Made by a program: the position numbers and the translations under genes. Of a DNA stretch of 52,535 nt, positions 26,971 to 36,630 are shown one piece after another. The notes under the pieces were generated by a model. The model was not told where the DNA came from. It did not search any database and saw only the letters and a list, made by a program, of their open reading frames with translations. Numbering within the stretch: position 1 is the first letter of the stretch; every line of letters starts with the position of its first letter. The DNA is from Bacteroidales bacterium. GTDB taxonomy: Bacteria; Bacteroidota; Bacteroidia; Bacteroidales; 4484-276. The DNA is taken from assembly GCA_029934065.1 (NCBI GenBank), contig JAOZMX010000004.1, positions 1 to 52,535 of the forward strand. Reading direction: 5' to 3'.

Positions 26971-28347
26971 CTCGGCATAGCGTAGCCCGTAAAAGTCGTT
27001 TTCATTTTTCGGCTTGTCAACGCCGTGGAAATCAAAGCCGATCTCATTGGCAACACGTTCCACTTCCTGGGCGATGAAACCCACCTGCAGTTCGGCAGCT
27101 TTGGCTTGTTCCGCCGTTTTGTCACGATATTCATCGGGCGTATGATTGAGCCGTGCGACGGCATCCATATCAAGATGGTAGGTCACCGGACGCAGTTTCA
27201 GGATAAAATCCAGCCCGGCTACATTTTCTTTAATATTTTTCTTGGCTCGTTTGTCTGAGATATTTGTCCAGTCGGCATAGCCGCCAATGGAAGTAACGGA
27301 AGAATTGCCGATGCGCACCTGATTGGAAGCGGTAATGGCTGTCCCGTTGCCAAGAGCCGTAGAATTGCTGTATGCCGTCCCCGAGGAAAATGCGTTTTCA
27401 CCCAATGCCGTATTGTTACTTCCCGTCGTATTGGAACTCAAAGCATTGTGCCCGACCGCCGTATTATTCCCTCCCGAAGTATTATCATCCAATACATGAA
27501 CCCCGACGCCGACATTATACTCACCGGATGTGTTATTATTCAACGCATAATAACCTGAAGCGACATTACTTTTTTCCGTATTCTGATTCAGTGCGTAATA
27601 TCCGATTGCCGTATTATAATTGCCGTCAACATTGCTGTAAAGCGATTTAAAACCGACGGCGGTATTATCATATCCTTTATAAGCAGTTCCCGCATTGCCG
27701 TTGCTGTACAAAGCCTGATAACCAACAGCAGTATTTCTCCAACCGACCTGATTTGAGTAAAGTGCCTGATATCCCGAAGCGGTATTGTATTTTCCTGTCG
27801 TATTTGCCGAAAGGGCTTCACTTCCTGTGGCCGTATTTTCATTACCCGAAGTGTTGGCTTTCAAAGCATTGTATCCAATGCCTGCATTTAATCCTCCGCT
27901 GGTCACAGAGCTGCCGGCGCCTTCACCCACATAAACAGATTTTCCGGTTCCCGTCTGCGATATACGGCCATAAACCTTCAGTGTGGGTTCGTCGGAAGCT
28001 ATTGCAACTAAAGTATCAGAACCATCAAAACGATAAATGGTATCCTGGGTTTGGGAATAGTTCCACGGTGAAACACCTTCCCCGACCCTTTTCCAGGCGG
28101 AACCGTCGTAAAAATAAAAGGCATCCTGATCGTTAACATACACCATTAGTCCCTCGACCGGATTGTCGATGTCGTCACGGTCGGTAGCCGACATCCGCGG
28201 GATCAGTATCCCCGCAGTATCGGATTTCACATCAAGCATTACCGATCCGCCGGTAGCAGAACTGCCATCGGTATTGATGGCCACCTGGGCGTACATCGTT
28301 ACCGATACAAGCCACATCATCAATAATAAAACAGCATTTCGTTTCAT
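26953..28347 (-). CDS. trimeric fibre/adhesin-like protein with S74 chaperone domain, frameshifted at the end
   Basis: From ATG 28347 the protein as read has 464 residues; the open frame extends upstream to 28437 but the signal peptide (MKRNAVLLLMMWLVSVTMYAQ, residues 1-21) begins at 28347. An N-terminal fibre region is followed by about ten YadA-head-like repeats of 14-15 residues with the pattern NTAxGxxAL (about 165-330). A peptidase S74 intramolecular chaperone domain follows (SDKRAKKNIKENVAG, then a VGFIAQEVE segment). By family knowledge, S74 domains trimerise the fibre and cut themselves off at the Ser of SD. The C-terminal coiled coil is lost by a one-base frameshift near 26967. No T9SS tail is present. 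Confidence 0.8.
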   Translation of the reverse strand: MKRNAVLLLMMWLVSVTMYAQVAINTDGSSATGGSVMLDVKSDTAGILIPRMSATDRDDIDNPVEGLMVYVNDQDAFYFYDGSAWKRVGEGVSPWNYSQTQDTIYRFDGSDTLVAIASDEPTLKVYGRISQTGTGKSVYVGEGAGSSVTSGGLNAGIGYNALKANTSGNENTATGSEALSANTTGKYNTASGYQALYSNQVGWRNTAVGYQALYSNGNAGTAYKGYDNTAVGFKSLYSNVDGNYNTAIGYYALNQNTEKSNVASGYYALNNNTSGEYNVGVGVHVLDDNTSGGNNTAVGHNALSSNTTGSNNTALGENAFSSGTAYSNSTALGNGTAITASNQVRIGNSSVTSIGGYADWTNISDKRAKKNIKENVAGLDFILKLRPVTYHLDMDAVARLNHTPDEYRDKTAEQAKAAELQVGFIAQEVERVANEIGFDFHGVDKPKNENDFYGLRYAELWCHW

Positions 28348-28504
28348 GTTTTTCAGTTTTTTAATAAAAAATAAATCTAAACCAATCAAAAAAGATATTC
28401 GATAGATGGTTTGTTTTCGGAATCGCTTATACTTCATAACACATTTTTTATTGAGTTGAAAATATTCAGGTTACCACTGTAATAATAACTTTTTTTGTAA
28501 CTAT

Positions 28505-29965
28505 TTAGCAGCTATTTTCGGCAAGGAAGTTACTACCCTCAAAAGTATTGAATAATTCTGAGAGTACATTCTTGTTTTGTTTCCTTGCAGTTGAAATAAA
28601 TCCTTCAATGCGTGCATAAATTTCAGCGCCGGTGAAAGTACGGAAACAATTGGATATTTTCAGTTTGACTTTTGCAGGTCTGATGTCCCTTTCAGCAAGA
28701 TTGTTGGTAAAGGGAACATCCTTGTTGAATGCAAAGGCGAGCATACTTTCTTTTTCTTTAATGAGCCTCTCAAGCAGGTTTCGTCCTTTGGTACGTTTAT
28801 ACCGTCCGCGTTTTCCAACTGTTTTCATGGGAAGTGGCTCGGACAAATTGCCAATTTTTAAGATGCGGTCGTATCTTGCTTCGATGAGTGGTCGCCTTTT
28901 TACCCTTTCTTCAAATGGAGTTCGATAGAGATTTAGTAAAAATGTTTTGAAGGTTCCGGCCCATTTGCTTTTACCGGTTTGTAATATTCCTTCGAGTTCT
29001 CTCAGGATATGTGCGCCACAAATGGCATGGTGCATTTGTGTAAACTTGAAATAGCTGCCCCAGCAATCATGTACAATCCAGGTGTTGATGTTGTTCAATA
29101 TCGATTTTTCACTTTCCAATGCTTTTGCCCCCCGGTTTTCATGTACGAACAAGTAAGTGTAAAGTTGAGTGGTTGCCGTATGCAGCCAATGCAACTTACC
29201 CTTTACCCTTATGCCTGTTTCGTCTGCATGTACCACTTTGCTGGTGGCAACGCTCGATTTTATTGTTTCTTCTGCACGTTGGAGTTTTTCATAACAATCT
29301 TTGGAGGCAGCATATACTGTTGATTCATTTATCGGATAGCCAAACAAGTCATTGAACAATAACTGTATCTTCTTAAACGGTAGCTTATAATGGACATTCA
29401 TCAAAACAGCTTCGGCTTTTGCCCTGGGGCCGTACTGAACAGGAGCATTGACGCCTTCGGGTACTTTGGCAAAGTTGATCGATCCACAAATCGGGCATTT
29501 GGCTTTGTGGATGCGATATTCTGTAACTTTCAGGCGTGGGACGGGAAGATCGAAAACTTGACGCTTTTCTGTATAAATCATTTCTTCCTCGCTAAATACA
29601 TGACCACATGTGCATTGGCCTGGCATACATGTAACAACTTCATCCGGTTTGTCTATTTGGTGCAAAGTATTGCCCTTATGGCCTCTTTGTCCTCCCTTGA
29701 TGCCTTTTGCTTTTTTGGGAAAAGCGGGCTGCTTTTTATAACCTTCACTTGAAGGTGGCATACTGCTATTGCTACTGTTTTTGTTCAAGCGTTGTTTGAG
29801 TTCTGCATTTTCTACTTTTAACTGTTGATTTTCAGCTCTTAGATGTCGAATTTCTTTCCGCATCCGTTTGTTTTCATGCTCAAATGCTTCTAATTGGGAT
29901 ACACGCCTTGTCAAGGCTTCAACCCTCTTTATCAAGTCTTGTATTATCCGGTCTTTTATGTCCAA
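28505..29965 (-). CDS. IS66 family transposase (TnpC)
   Basis: This is a 486-residue protein, full length. An N-terminal leucine-zipper-like coiled coil lies at about 10-65, followed by a SNSSMPPSSEGYKKQP linker and a zinc-binding region with two Cys pairs (CTCGHVF and KCPICG). The DDE core shows VVHADETGIRV, IVHDCWGSY and NNLAERDIRPAK, so the catalytic Asp-Asp-Glu set appears intact. The conserved IS66 C-terminal helix and an SELFNTFEG segment follow. The frame is open, so the element may be active. A promoter lies at 29980-30012. Confidence 0.95.
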   Translation of the reverse strand: MDIKDRIIQDLIKRVEALTRRVSQLEAFEHENKRMRKEIRHLRAENQQLKVENAELKQRLNKNSSNSSMPPSSEGYKKQPAFPKKAKGIKGGQRGHKGNTLHQIDKPDEVVTCMPGQCTCGHVFSEEEMIYTEKRQVFDLPVPRLKVTEYRIHKAKCPICGSINFAKVPEGVNAPVQYGPRAKAEAVLMNVHYKLPFKKIQLLFNDLFGYPINESTVYAASKDCYEKLQRAEETIKSSVATSKVVHADETGIRVKGKLHWLHTATTQLYTYLFVHENRGAKALESEKSILNNINTWIVHDCWGSYFKFTQMHHAICGAHILRELEGILQTGKSKWAGTFKTFLLNLYRTPFEERVKRRPLIEARYDRILKIGNLSEPLPMKTVGKRGRYKRTKGRNLLERLIKEKESMLAFAFNKDVPFTNNLAERDIRPAKVKLKISNCFRTFTGAEIYARIEGFISTARKQNKNVLSELFNTFEGSNFLAENSC

Positions 29966-30307
29966 AACTTTTGTTTTTGCAAAAGTAGTGGCAAAGATGT
30001 GGAAATATCAAATATCAGAGCAGGAAATTATCAACCATAAATCCCTGAATTTGTTAATATTAGTCGTTTTTCTAAATCACGTTCAAATACATAGCGTATA
30101 TAAAACCAAAACAAAATGAAAACCCGTACAGACAAATCTCAAAGACTTTAAAATTACCGAAATCAAGAAGTTATAAACACTACCGCACAATATCTGTTGA
30201 TAAACCCTTAACTTTCAACGTCGCTTTACAAATTTCTATATTTGACAAGCTAAATAGTTACATTTTAACAAAAATAAACTTCAGGAACAACAACAAAGTA
30301 TCGTTCG
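29966..30307. other. 342-base stretch without a gene, IS right end and flank
   Basis: It holds the transposase promoter, about 230 bases of A/T-rich element sequence, the right inverted repeat at 30249-30262 and 45 bases of flank before the exporter stop codon. A TAnnTTTG match on the plus strand at 30237-30244 points out of the element, towards the antisense side of the ABC exporter gene. Confidence 0.5.
29980..30012 (-). promoter_or_regulatory. Bacteroidota promoter of the IS66 transposase
   Basis: On the minus strand, TTTG (30009-30012) and TACTTTTG (29980-29987) are separated by 21 bases, matching the TTTG / TAnnTTTG promoter. The leader to the start codon at 29965 would be very short. 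Confidence 0.6.
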
Positions 30308-32128
30308 CTACCTGAAGGATTGCAAGTCGCAAAGCCTGCGGTAAACGCCTTTTAGTTCCATCAACTGGTGGTGTGAACCGCGTTCCACAATTTCGCCTTT
30401 GTCGAGGACGATGATCTCGTCGGCATGCTGGATGGTCGAAAGCCGGTGGGCAATAACGATGGAAGTACGGTTTTTCATCAGTTTGAAAAGAGCTTCCTGA
30501 ACAAGCCTTTCCGACTCGGTGTCCAATGCCGAGGTGGCTTCGTCGAGGATCATGATCGGCGGATTTTTCAGCACGGCGCGGGCAATGCTGATGCGTTGCC
30601 TTTGCCCGCCCGAAAGTTTGGTGCCCCGGTCGCCGATGTTGGTTTGGTATCCCTGCGGCATTTTTTCGATGAATTCATGCGCATTGGCGATTTTTGCCGC
30701 TTTGATCACCTCTTCGGGGTCAACCGGTTGCATGCCGAAAGCGATATTGTTGAAAACCGTGTCGTTAAACAAAATGGTCTCCTGCGTAACGATACCCATC
30801 AGCCCGCGCAAATGATCAATGCGGTAGTCGGTGATGGGATGACCGTCAAGATGTATTTCCCCCTCGGTACAATCGTAAAACCGCGGCAACAGATCTACCA
30901 AAGTTGATTTTCCTCCTCCCGAAGCCCCGACAATGGCAATCATTTTTCCCTTTTCAATGGTCAGGTTGATATTTTTCAGCACCGGTTCGTCGGCATAGCG
31001 GAATCCCACATTGATGTATCTGATCGAGTCGGTAAAATCCTTCTTGGGCAAGGCATCTTTCTTTTCCGTGATCACCTCCTCGGCATCCATAATTTCTCTG
31101 ATGCGGTCGGCCGAAGCTACTCCTTTCTGCACATTGTAATATGCTTCCGTAAACGATTTTGCCGGTACGATCAGTTGCGAAAAAACAACCACATAAAAGA
31201 TAAAAACCGTTGCGTCGAGCGACGACGACCCGTTGAGCACCAGCTTGCCGCCAAACCAAAGAATGACCACCAGCACCAATGTGCTTAAAAACTCGCTCAG
31301 GGGTGATGCCAGGTCGCGTTTTCTGAAAAGACGCGTCATAATTTTGGTCAGCATCCCGTTTTGTTCACGAAACTTATGGTCGGCCATATCAATGGCATTG
31401 AAACCTTTGATAATGCGCAGGCCCGAAATGGTCTCTTCGACCACCGAAAGGATTTCGCCCAGTTTTTTCTGGCTTTTGGCCGAAGTGCGTTTCAGGCTTT
31501 TTCCGATCTGTGCGATCAAAAAGCCCGTCACCGGCAGCAGGATCACAACAAACAAAGTGAGTGTCGGGCTGATGATGACCAGCGTGACCATAAAAACAAT
31601 TACCGTGAGCGGTTCGCGAAACAGCATCTCCAGCGATTGCATGATCGACCATTCGATGTTGCTCACATCGTTGGTCATGCGCGACATGATGTCGCCTTTG
31701 CGCTGCTCCGAAAAATAGGCCAGCGGCAAAACAAGTATCCGCCGGTAGATGTCGTTGCGGATGTCCTGAACCACTCCGTTTCGTAACGGCGCCAGAAAGA
31801 ACATTGCGAGATAACGGCTCATGTTCTTCAGAAAAAACAAGGCCACAACAAGCAGCGAGATGAACAACAGGGCATCAACCTGACCTTTTTCGATGATGAT
31901 CCGGCTGATGTAATAATTGAAATATCCCACCATGGCATCGGTGCTCCACGAAAACTCCGGCGCCTGATAGACCAGTTTTGTCTGATCGAAAAGCAGTTGC
32001 AAAAACGGAATGATCATCGTCAGTGAAAAAAGATTGAAGATCACCGAGAGTACATTGAAAATAACGTTCAATGCAGCGTACCCGAGATAATTCCGGATGT
32101 ATTTCAGAATTTGAAAGAGATTTTTCAT
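30308..32128 (-). CDS. MsbA-like ABC exporter (permease plus ATPase)
   Basis: This is a 606-residue half-transporter. Six membrane helices lie in residues 1 to about 330. The nucleotide-binding domain has Walker A GASGGGKST (401-409), the Q-loop near 450, the signature LSGGQ (505-509), Walker B MILDE (526-530) and the H-loop in IVIAHRLST. It forms a homodimer that exports lipid A or other lipids and drugs; MsbA is the closest familiar member but specificity cannot be told. The gene is alone on the minus strand, divergent from the DUF481 gene. Confidence 0.92.
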   Translation of the reverse strand: MKNLFQILKYIRNYLGYAALNVIFNVLSVIFNLFSLTMIIPFLQLLFDQTKLVYQAPEFSWSTDAMVGYFNYYISRIIIEKGQVDALLFISLLVVALFFLKNMSRYLAMFFLAPLRNGVVQDIRNDIYRRILVLPLAYFSEQRKGDIMSRMTNDVSNIEWSIMQSLEMLFREPLTVIVFMVTLVIISPTLTLFVVILLPVTGFLIAQIGKSLKRTSAKSQKKLGEILSVVEETISGLRIIKGFNAIDMADHKFREQNGMLTKIMTRLFRKRDLASPLSEFLSTLVLVVILWFGGKLVLNGSSSLDATVFIFYVVVFSQLIVPAKSFTEAYYNVQKGVASADRIREIMDAEEVITEKKDALPKKDFTDSIRYINVGFRYADEPVLKNINLTIEKGKMIAIVGASGGGKSTLVDLLPRFYDCTEGEIHLDGHPITDYRIDHLRGLMGIVTQETILFNDTVFNNIAFGMQPVDPEEVIKAAKIANAHEFIEKMPQGYQTNIGDRGTKLSGGQRQRISIARAVLKNPPIMILDEATSALDTESERLVQEALFKLMKNRTSIVIAHRLSTIQHADEIIVLDKGEIVERGSHHQLMELKGVYRRLCDLQSFR

Positions 32129-32297
32129 GTATCAGAGTTTCTTTCTGCGTGCAAGTTTAACGAATTTAACCCATATTTTGCCTGATTATTTTGTAATCTC
32201 CTGATTTTAAATCCGGTTGTTTTGTTATCGGCTGTTTCCCAACGGCACATAGACGGGAGAATAATTCTTTAGACACTCCAACCGTCTGAATTTTTTA

Positions 32298-32305
32298 TAC
32301 TTTTG
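32298..32305 (+). promoter_or_regulatory. Bacteroidota -7 promoter element of the DUF481 gene
   Basis: TACTTTTG matches TAnnTTTG and lies 29 bases before the ATG at 32335. Confidence 0.55.
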
Positions 32306-32334
32306 TTTCATAAACCAATTTTTACTTGAATGGA

Positions 32335-33363
32335 ATGATCTATTACAAACAATTTTTGATCTTGTTTTTTCTGGTGTTGACGGCTTTTGGGCCGGTGTCG
32401 GCCAAAAGTTATCCGGATTCGTTGATTTTTACCAACGGAAATATCATGGTTGGTGAAATAAAAGAGATGACCAAAGGGGTTCTAACCGTGAAAACGGCTT
32501 ACAGCGATAAGGATTTTAGAATTGACTGGAAACATGTTAGCGAGGTCTATTCCAACACCTATTTTTTAATCACTTTGCATGACGGAGGTCGTTACAATGG
32601 CAAACTGGAATCGGTGAGTTCGCAAGCGCTTTTGATCATCACCAATACAGAAACCATACAAACATATCTCGATGCCGTGGTTTTTCTGAAGCCGGTGAAT
32701 GCAAATTTTTGGAGCAGGTTGAGTGCAACCGTTGATGTGGGGTTCAATCTGGCAAAATCCAATAATCTGAGGCAGCTCAATACCGCTGCTTCGTTCACCT
32801 ATTGGGCCGACAGGTGGCTGGCCGGCCTGCAAACCAGTTCGTTGTTTTCGCGACAAACGGATGTGGAACCGACAAAACGTACCAGCGGATCACTCAATTT
32901 CAACTATTTTCTGCCGAAAGACTGGTACATCCCGGTAGCCGTTGATTTCTTGTCCAACAGCGAACAGCAACTCGATATCCGTATCAACGGGAAAGTCGGT
33001 TACGGTAAATATGTTATCCATACCAACAGAGCCTACTGGGGCTTTTCGGGAGGGATTGCATACAACAACGAAAAATTTTACAATGAAGATCATCACCAAA
33101 ATAGCATTGAAGGCTATCTGGGAAGCGAATTAAATCTTTTCGACACCGGTGATTTAAACTTGCTGACAAAAATCAATGCTTACCCGAGTTTTACCGACTG
33201 GGGAAGATGGCGTATGGATTTTAGCATTGATACAAAGTACGACCTTCCACTGGAGTTTTACATCAAATTCAGCAATACCATCAACTTCGACAGCAGACCT
33301 ACCGAGGGAGCCAGCAAATCGGACTATGTGTTCACGCTAGGCTTCGGCTGGGAATGGAATTAG
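32335..33363 (+). CDS. DUF481 outer-membrane protein (YdiY-like)
   Basis: From ATG 32335 the protein has 342 residues. An in-frame TTG at 32326 is less likely. Residues 1-23 form a signal peptide. A small beta-rich domain (about 28-115; DSLIFTNGNIMVGEIKEM, VLTVKTAYS, WKHVSEV) is followed by the DUF481 region (about 125-342). This is made of alternating aromatic strands and ends in FTLGFGWEWN, as expected of an outer-membrane barrel. E. coli YdiY of this family is acid- or salt-responsive; the role here is unknown. Confidence 0.8.
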   Translation: MIYYKQFLILFFLVLTAFGPVSAKSYPDSLIFTNGNIMVGEIKEMTKGVLTVKTAYSDKDFRIDWKHVSEVYSNTYFLITLHDGGRYNGKLESVSSQALLIITNTETIQTYLDAVVFLKPVNANFWSRLSATVDVGFNLAKSNNLRQLNTAASFTYWADRWLAGLQTSSLFSRQTDVEPTKRTSGSLNFNYFLPKDWYIPVAVDFLSNSEQQLDIRINGKVGYGKYVIHTNRAYWGFSGGIAYNNEKFYNEDHHQNSIEGYLGSELNLFDTGDLNLLTKINAYPSFTDWGRWRMDFSIDTKYDLPLEFYIKFSNTINFDSRPTEGASKSDYVFTLGFGWEWN

Positions 33364-33447
33364 GTACCGTCAATTTTTATTGTTCTTTTTTTATCCGGGA
33401 CAGGTTTTTTCGGGAAAGTATTTTTGAATGAGTAAAACATGTAAGTA

Positions 33448-34755
33448 ATGACACAGGAATTTAAAGCATTCAGGGGCCGGATTTTCGATTTCGACCGGGA
33501 TGCCGGAATGAACGATTTGGAGAAGCATTACCGGTATTTCCCCGACGGTCTTTTGATCCTGAAAGACGGAAAAGTGCTGGCTTGCGGTGACTTTGAAAAG
33601 TTGCATGCCGTTTTTCCCGGACTTGATGATGTGACAGATTACAGCCAATGTTATATTTTCCCGGGTTTCATTGATGCGCATGTTCATTCCGTACAAACGG
33701 GGGCCATTGCTTCCGACGGCAGCCAGTTGCTCGAATGGCTTGCAAATTATGTTTTTCCCGGTGAAAAACAATTTGATAACGATCAATATGCGTATGAACA
33801 TACGGCATTTTTCATCAACCAGTTGTTGAAAAACGGCACGACCACTGCGGCGGTTTTCGGATCGGTACATCCGGCATCGGCCGATGCGGTGTTTGAAATA
33901 TCAGCGCAAAAGAACATGCGGATGATCTGCGGGAATACGTGGATGGATACCAACGCCCCGGATTATTTGCTGCGCAGTGCCGGACGTTCCTACGATGAGT
34001 CGGTGAAGCTGATCGGGAAATGGCATGGAAAGCAACGGCTTCATTTTGCCGTCACACCGCGTTTTGCCGTCACATCATCACCCGAAGGTCTTGAAGCGGC
34101 GCATGCCCTTGTGGAGGCTTATCCCGGCATTTACATACAAACGCATATTGCCGAGAACAAAGCGGAAGTTCACGAGGCCGGACGCCTCCATCCATCCAGT
34201 CGCAATTACCTTGATATTTATGACCGGTACGGTTTGGTTAACAACCGGACACTTCTCGGACACGGCATTTATCTTTCGGAGGAAGAAATGGAAAGAATTG
34301 CCCAAACCGGAGCCTCCGTTGTTCATTGCCCCACCTCGAATCTTTTTCTCGGCAGCGGATTGTTCGATCAGACAAAAATGTTGCATCACGGAATAAAAAC
34401 GGCCGTGGGAAGCGATATCGGTGCCGGCACCAGTTTTTCGATGCTGCAAAACCTGAATGAAGCCTATAAGATATCCTCCCTGCGGGGCACTCCGCTCAAC
34501 CCGCTGCAATTGTTCTACTTTATCACGCTTGGCGGTGCAAAGGTGTTGAATCTCGACGACCGCATCGGGAATTTCGATCCGGGCAAAGAAGCCGATTTTG
34601 TCGTAATTGATCCTTCGGAAAATGATCTTTTGAATTACAGGATCGCCCGGGCGGATTCCATCGAAGACATTTTGTTTTCGACGGTCATCCTGGGTGACGA
34701 TCGGATCGTCCGTTCGGTTTATGTGATGGGAAAAAAGCTTATCGGCAAAGATTAA
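33448..34755 (+). CDS. guaD: guanine deaminase
   Basis: This is a 435-residue amidohydrolase. The metal motif [12 protein letters not shown] (His78, His80) with the [13 protein letters not shown] segment is specific to guanine deaminases. THIAEN with the following E, the [13 protein letters not shown] histidine segment, [12 protein letters not shown] and GSDIGAG (metal Asp) complete the zinc site. It converts guanine to xanthine and ammonia in purine salvage or nitrogen recovery. It stands alone; cysS follows 71 bases downstream with its own promoter element. Confidence 0.9.
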   Translation: MTQEFKAFRGRIFDFDRDAGMNDLEKHYRYFPDGLLILKDGKVLACGDFEKLHAVFPGLDDVTDYSQCYIFPGFIDAHVHSVQTGAIASDGSQLLEWLANYVFPGEKQFDNDQYAYEHTAFFINQLLKNGTTTAAVFGSVHPASADAVFEISAQKNMRMICGNTWMDTNAPDYLLRSAGRSYDESVKLIGKWHGKQRLHFAVTPRFAVTSSPEGLEAAHALVEAYPGIYIQTHIAENKAEVHEAGRLHPSSRNYLDIYDRYGLVNNRTLLGHGIYLSEEEMERIAQTGASVVHCPTSNLFLGSGLFDQTKMLHHGIKTAVGSDIGAGTSFSMLQNLNEAYKISSLRGTPLNPLQLFYFITLGGAKVLNLDDRIGNFDPGKEADFVVIDPSENDLLNYRIARADSIEDILFSTVILGDDRIVRSVYVMGKKLIGKD

Positions 34756-34791
34756 TTGACCGGTTGAGCGGAGGGAAGTATAAAAAAAGTA

Positions 34792-34799
34792 TAATTTTG
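34792..34799 (+). promoter_or_regulatory. Bacteroidota -7 promoter element of cysS
   Basis: TAATTTTG matches TAnnTTTG and lies 27 bases before the cysS ATG at 34827, which supports that start over the longer open frame from 34764. Confidence 0.6.
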
Positions 34800-34826
34800 C
34801 GCTCTCAATCAAAAAAACGAATCGAC

Positions 34827-36314
34827 ATGGAAAATAAAATTCAGCTTTACAATACCCTTACGCGGAAGAAAGAATTGTTTGAACCCATGAACCCGCCGCA
34901 TGTCGGGATGTATGTATGCGGGCCCACGGTTTACGGCGATGCACATCTGGGGCATGCCCGTCCGGCCATTACCTTCGACCTTGTGTTCAGGTATCTTCAG
35001 CATGTGGGATACAAAGTGCGGTATGTGCGCAACATCACCGATGTGGGCCATCTGGAAAATGACGCCGACACCGGGGAAGACAAAGTGGCCAAAAAAGCCA
35101 GGCTCGAACAACTGGAGCCCATGGAGATCGTACAATATTACACCAACCGTTACCACAAAAACATGGAGCAACTCAATGTGTTGCCTCCCAGCATCGAGCC
35201 CCATGCATCGGGACACATTATCGAGCAAATGGAGATGGTGCAAAAGATCCTCGATGCCGGTTATGCTTACGAAGTCAACGGATCGGTTTATTTCGACGTG
35301 ATAAAATACAACAAAGCACACAACTACGGTAAACTTTCGGGGCGTTCCATCGAAGAGACGCTGGAAAATACACGCGAGTTGGCGGGACAGGAAGAAAAAC
35401 ACAATCAGGTGGATTTTGCCCTGTGGAAGAAAGCCGCCCCCGAGCACATCATGCGCTGGAAATCCCCATGGAGCGTCGGTTTCCCGGGCTGGCACCTGGA
35501 GTGCACCGTGATGGGCTGCAAGTACCTCGGCGAGACCTTCGACATCCACGGCGGCGGAATGGACCTGATCTTCCCGCACCATGAATCGGAAATTGCACAG
35601 GCTGTTGCCGCCAACGGAAACGACCATGTGCGCTATTGGATGCACAACAACATGATCACCATCGAAGGGCAGAAGATGGGAAAATCCCTGAACAACTTCA
35701 TCACCCTCGACCAGTTTTTTACCGGCACTCATCCTGCCCTCGACCAGGCTTACAGCCCCATCACCATCCGGTTTTTTATCCTTCAGGCACATTACCGCAG
35801 TACGGTGGATTTCTCCAACGAGGCACTGCAGGCTGCCGAAAAAGGTTTGCAAAGATTGCTGACGGCTACCGAAACACTCGGTCAGTTGAAAGCATCCGAA
35901 AAATCGTCGGTAAATGTGGACGACCTGGTGCAAAAATGCTATGCAGCCATGAACGACGACTTCAACAGTCCCGTGGTCATTGCACATCTGTTCGACGGTG
36001 TCAAGATCATCAATTCGGTCAACGACGGCAAAGAAACCATTTCGGAAAATGACCTCGAAACCTTGAAAAAACTCTTTAACGATTTTGTCTTTGACATTTT
36101 GGGATTGAAATCCGAAGAAGAGGCATCCGAAGAAGGCGACGAACTGATCAACGAGTTGATGCAAACCATCCTGGAGATCAGAAAAGAAGCCAAACTGAAA
36201 AAAGACTGGGGTACGGCCGACAAGATCAGGGATGCCCTGAAAGCCATGAATATTGAAGTGAAAGATACCAAGGACGGCGCCGTGTGGAGCCTGTCGTCAA
36301 TGAAAAAAGGATGA
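34827..36314 (+). CDS. cysS: cysteinyl-tRNA synthetase
   Basis: From ATG 34827 the protein has 495 residues. Class I synthetase motifs are present: the HIGH-type HLGHARP near residue 38, the KMSKS-type KMGKS near 284, and the zinc-site CGPTVYGD near 27 with the later LECTVMG and HHESE residues. A C-terminal DALR-type helical domain ends in a GAVWSL segment. It charges tRNA-Cys. The open frame extends 21 residues further upstream, but a promoter element lies in that part. Confidence 0.96.
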   Translation: MENKIQLYNTLTRKKELFEPMNPPHVGMYVCGPTVYGDAHLGHARPAITFDLVFRYLQHVGYKVRYVRNITDVGHLENDADTGEDKVAKKARLEQLEPMEIVQYYTNRYHKNMEQLNVLPPSIEPHASGHIIEQMEMVQKILDAGYAYEVNGSVYFDVIKYNKAHNYGKLSGRSIEETLENTRELAGQEEKHNQVDFALWKKAAPEHIMRWKSPWSVGFPGWHLECTVMGCKYLGETFDIHGGGMDLIFPHHESEIAQAVAANGNDHVRYWMHNNMITIEGQKMGKSLNNFITLDQFFTGTHPALDQAYSPITIRFFILQAHYRSTVDFSNEALQAAEKGLQRLLTATETLGQLKASEKSSVNVDDLVQKCYAAMNDDFNSPVVIAHLFDGVKIINSVNDGKETISENDLETLKKLFNDFVFDILGLKSEEEASEEGDELINELMQTILEIRKEAKLKKDWGTADKIRDALKAMNIEVKDTKDGAVWSLSSMKKG

Positions 36315-36383
36315 TGATCCCGCTTGTTTTTAATGTGTGTAATTGGATGTCTGATTTTGATGATGAACCATTCGAACACCGGA

Positions 36384-36447
36384 ACTCGTTCCCTCGTTCT
36401 ATCGTTCTATCGTTCCGTCGTACCTTCGTACTTTCGTTCCCTCGTCC
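36384..36447. repeat. 8-bp degenerate tandem repeat, eight units
   Basis: Eight consecutive 8-base units of the form NNTCGTWC (last unit TCC) run without interruption of phase. The core TCGT is invariant and the first two bases vary. The same unit, in inverted orientation, occurs at the very start of the window. It lies between cysS and the first T9SS protease gene. Confidence 0.85.
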
Positions 36448-36519
36448 TGCCATCCCTCAACACCGTTCAAAAAATCAGCCCGTAAGTCAATCAAAAATCT
36501 GACACTAATTATTATTCAT

Positions 36520-36527
36520 TACTTTTG
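36520..36527 (+). promoter_or_regulatory. Bacteroidota -7 promoter element upstream of the M14 gene
   Basis: TACTTTTG matches TAnnTTTG. It lies 103 bases before the ATG at 36631, so the leader would be long. No clear -33 element is present. Confidence 0.45.
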
Positions 36528-36630
36528 CATACGAAAAACCGCATTATAAAAGTTATGTTTTTCTGTTAACATCGCACTAACATTGACAAACCGAAAACAT
36601 TCATTAACTAATTTAATTCAAAAAAAAACT

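Larger units (their letters stand above)
28496..30262. mobile_element. IS66 family insertion sequence, single transposase ORF
   Basis: The element is about 1.77 kb. Its ends are 14-bp inverted repeats (28496-28509 and 30249-30262, TGTAACTATTTAGC and its complement); the GTAA start after the first base fits IS66. The transposase stop codon lies inside the left repeat. The adjoining 8 bases differ on the two sides (CTTTTTTT and ATTTTAAC), so no target duplication is visible. The accessory tnpA/tnpB genes of canonical IS66 are absent, as in the ISBst12-like subgroup. Between the transposase start (29965) and the right end are about 290 bases with no gene. Confidence 0.85.
36315..36630. other. 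316-base intergenic stretch before the M14 gene
   Basis: No gene is visible. It contains the 8-bp tandem array at 36384-36447 and a promoter element at 36520-36527; the remaining sequence is A/T-rich. No hairpin terminator for cysS was found. Confidence 0.5.

Noticed and set aside
26901-27173. Separate 90-codon minus-strand gene at the end of the fibre gene
   Set aside because: It is an alternative frame; restoring one base in the main frame gives a far better coiled-coil ending.
27380-27860. Short regular repeats in the fibre gene as a CRISPR array
   Set aside because: The periodicity comes from 14-15-residue YadA-like protein repeats; there are no identical direct repeats with unrelated spacers.
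30237-30244. Outward promoter at the IS66 right end driving a neighbour
   Set aside because: The match has no -33 partner and points at the antisense strand of the exporter gene, so no activated gene is evident.
34809-36164. 451-codon open frame on the minus strand opposite cysS
   Set aside because: Antisense shadow of cysS; rich in Phe, Val and His with no domain.
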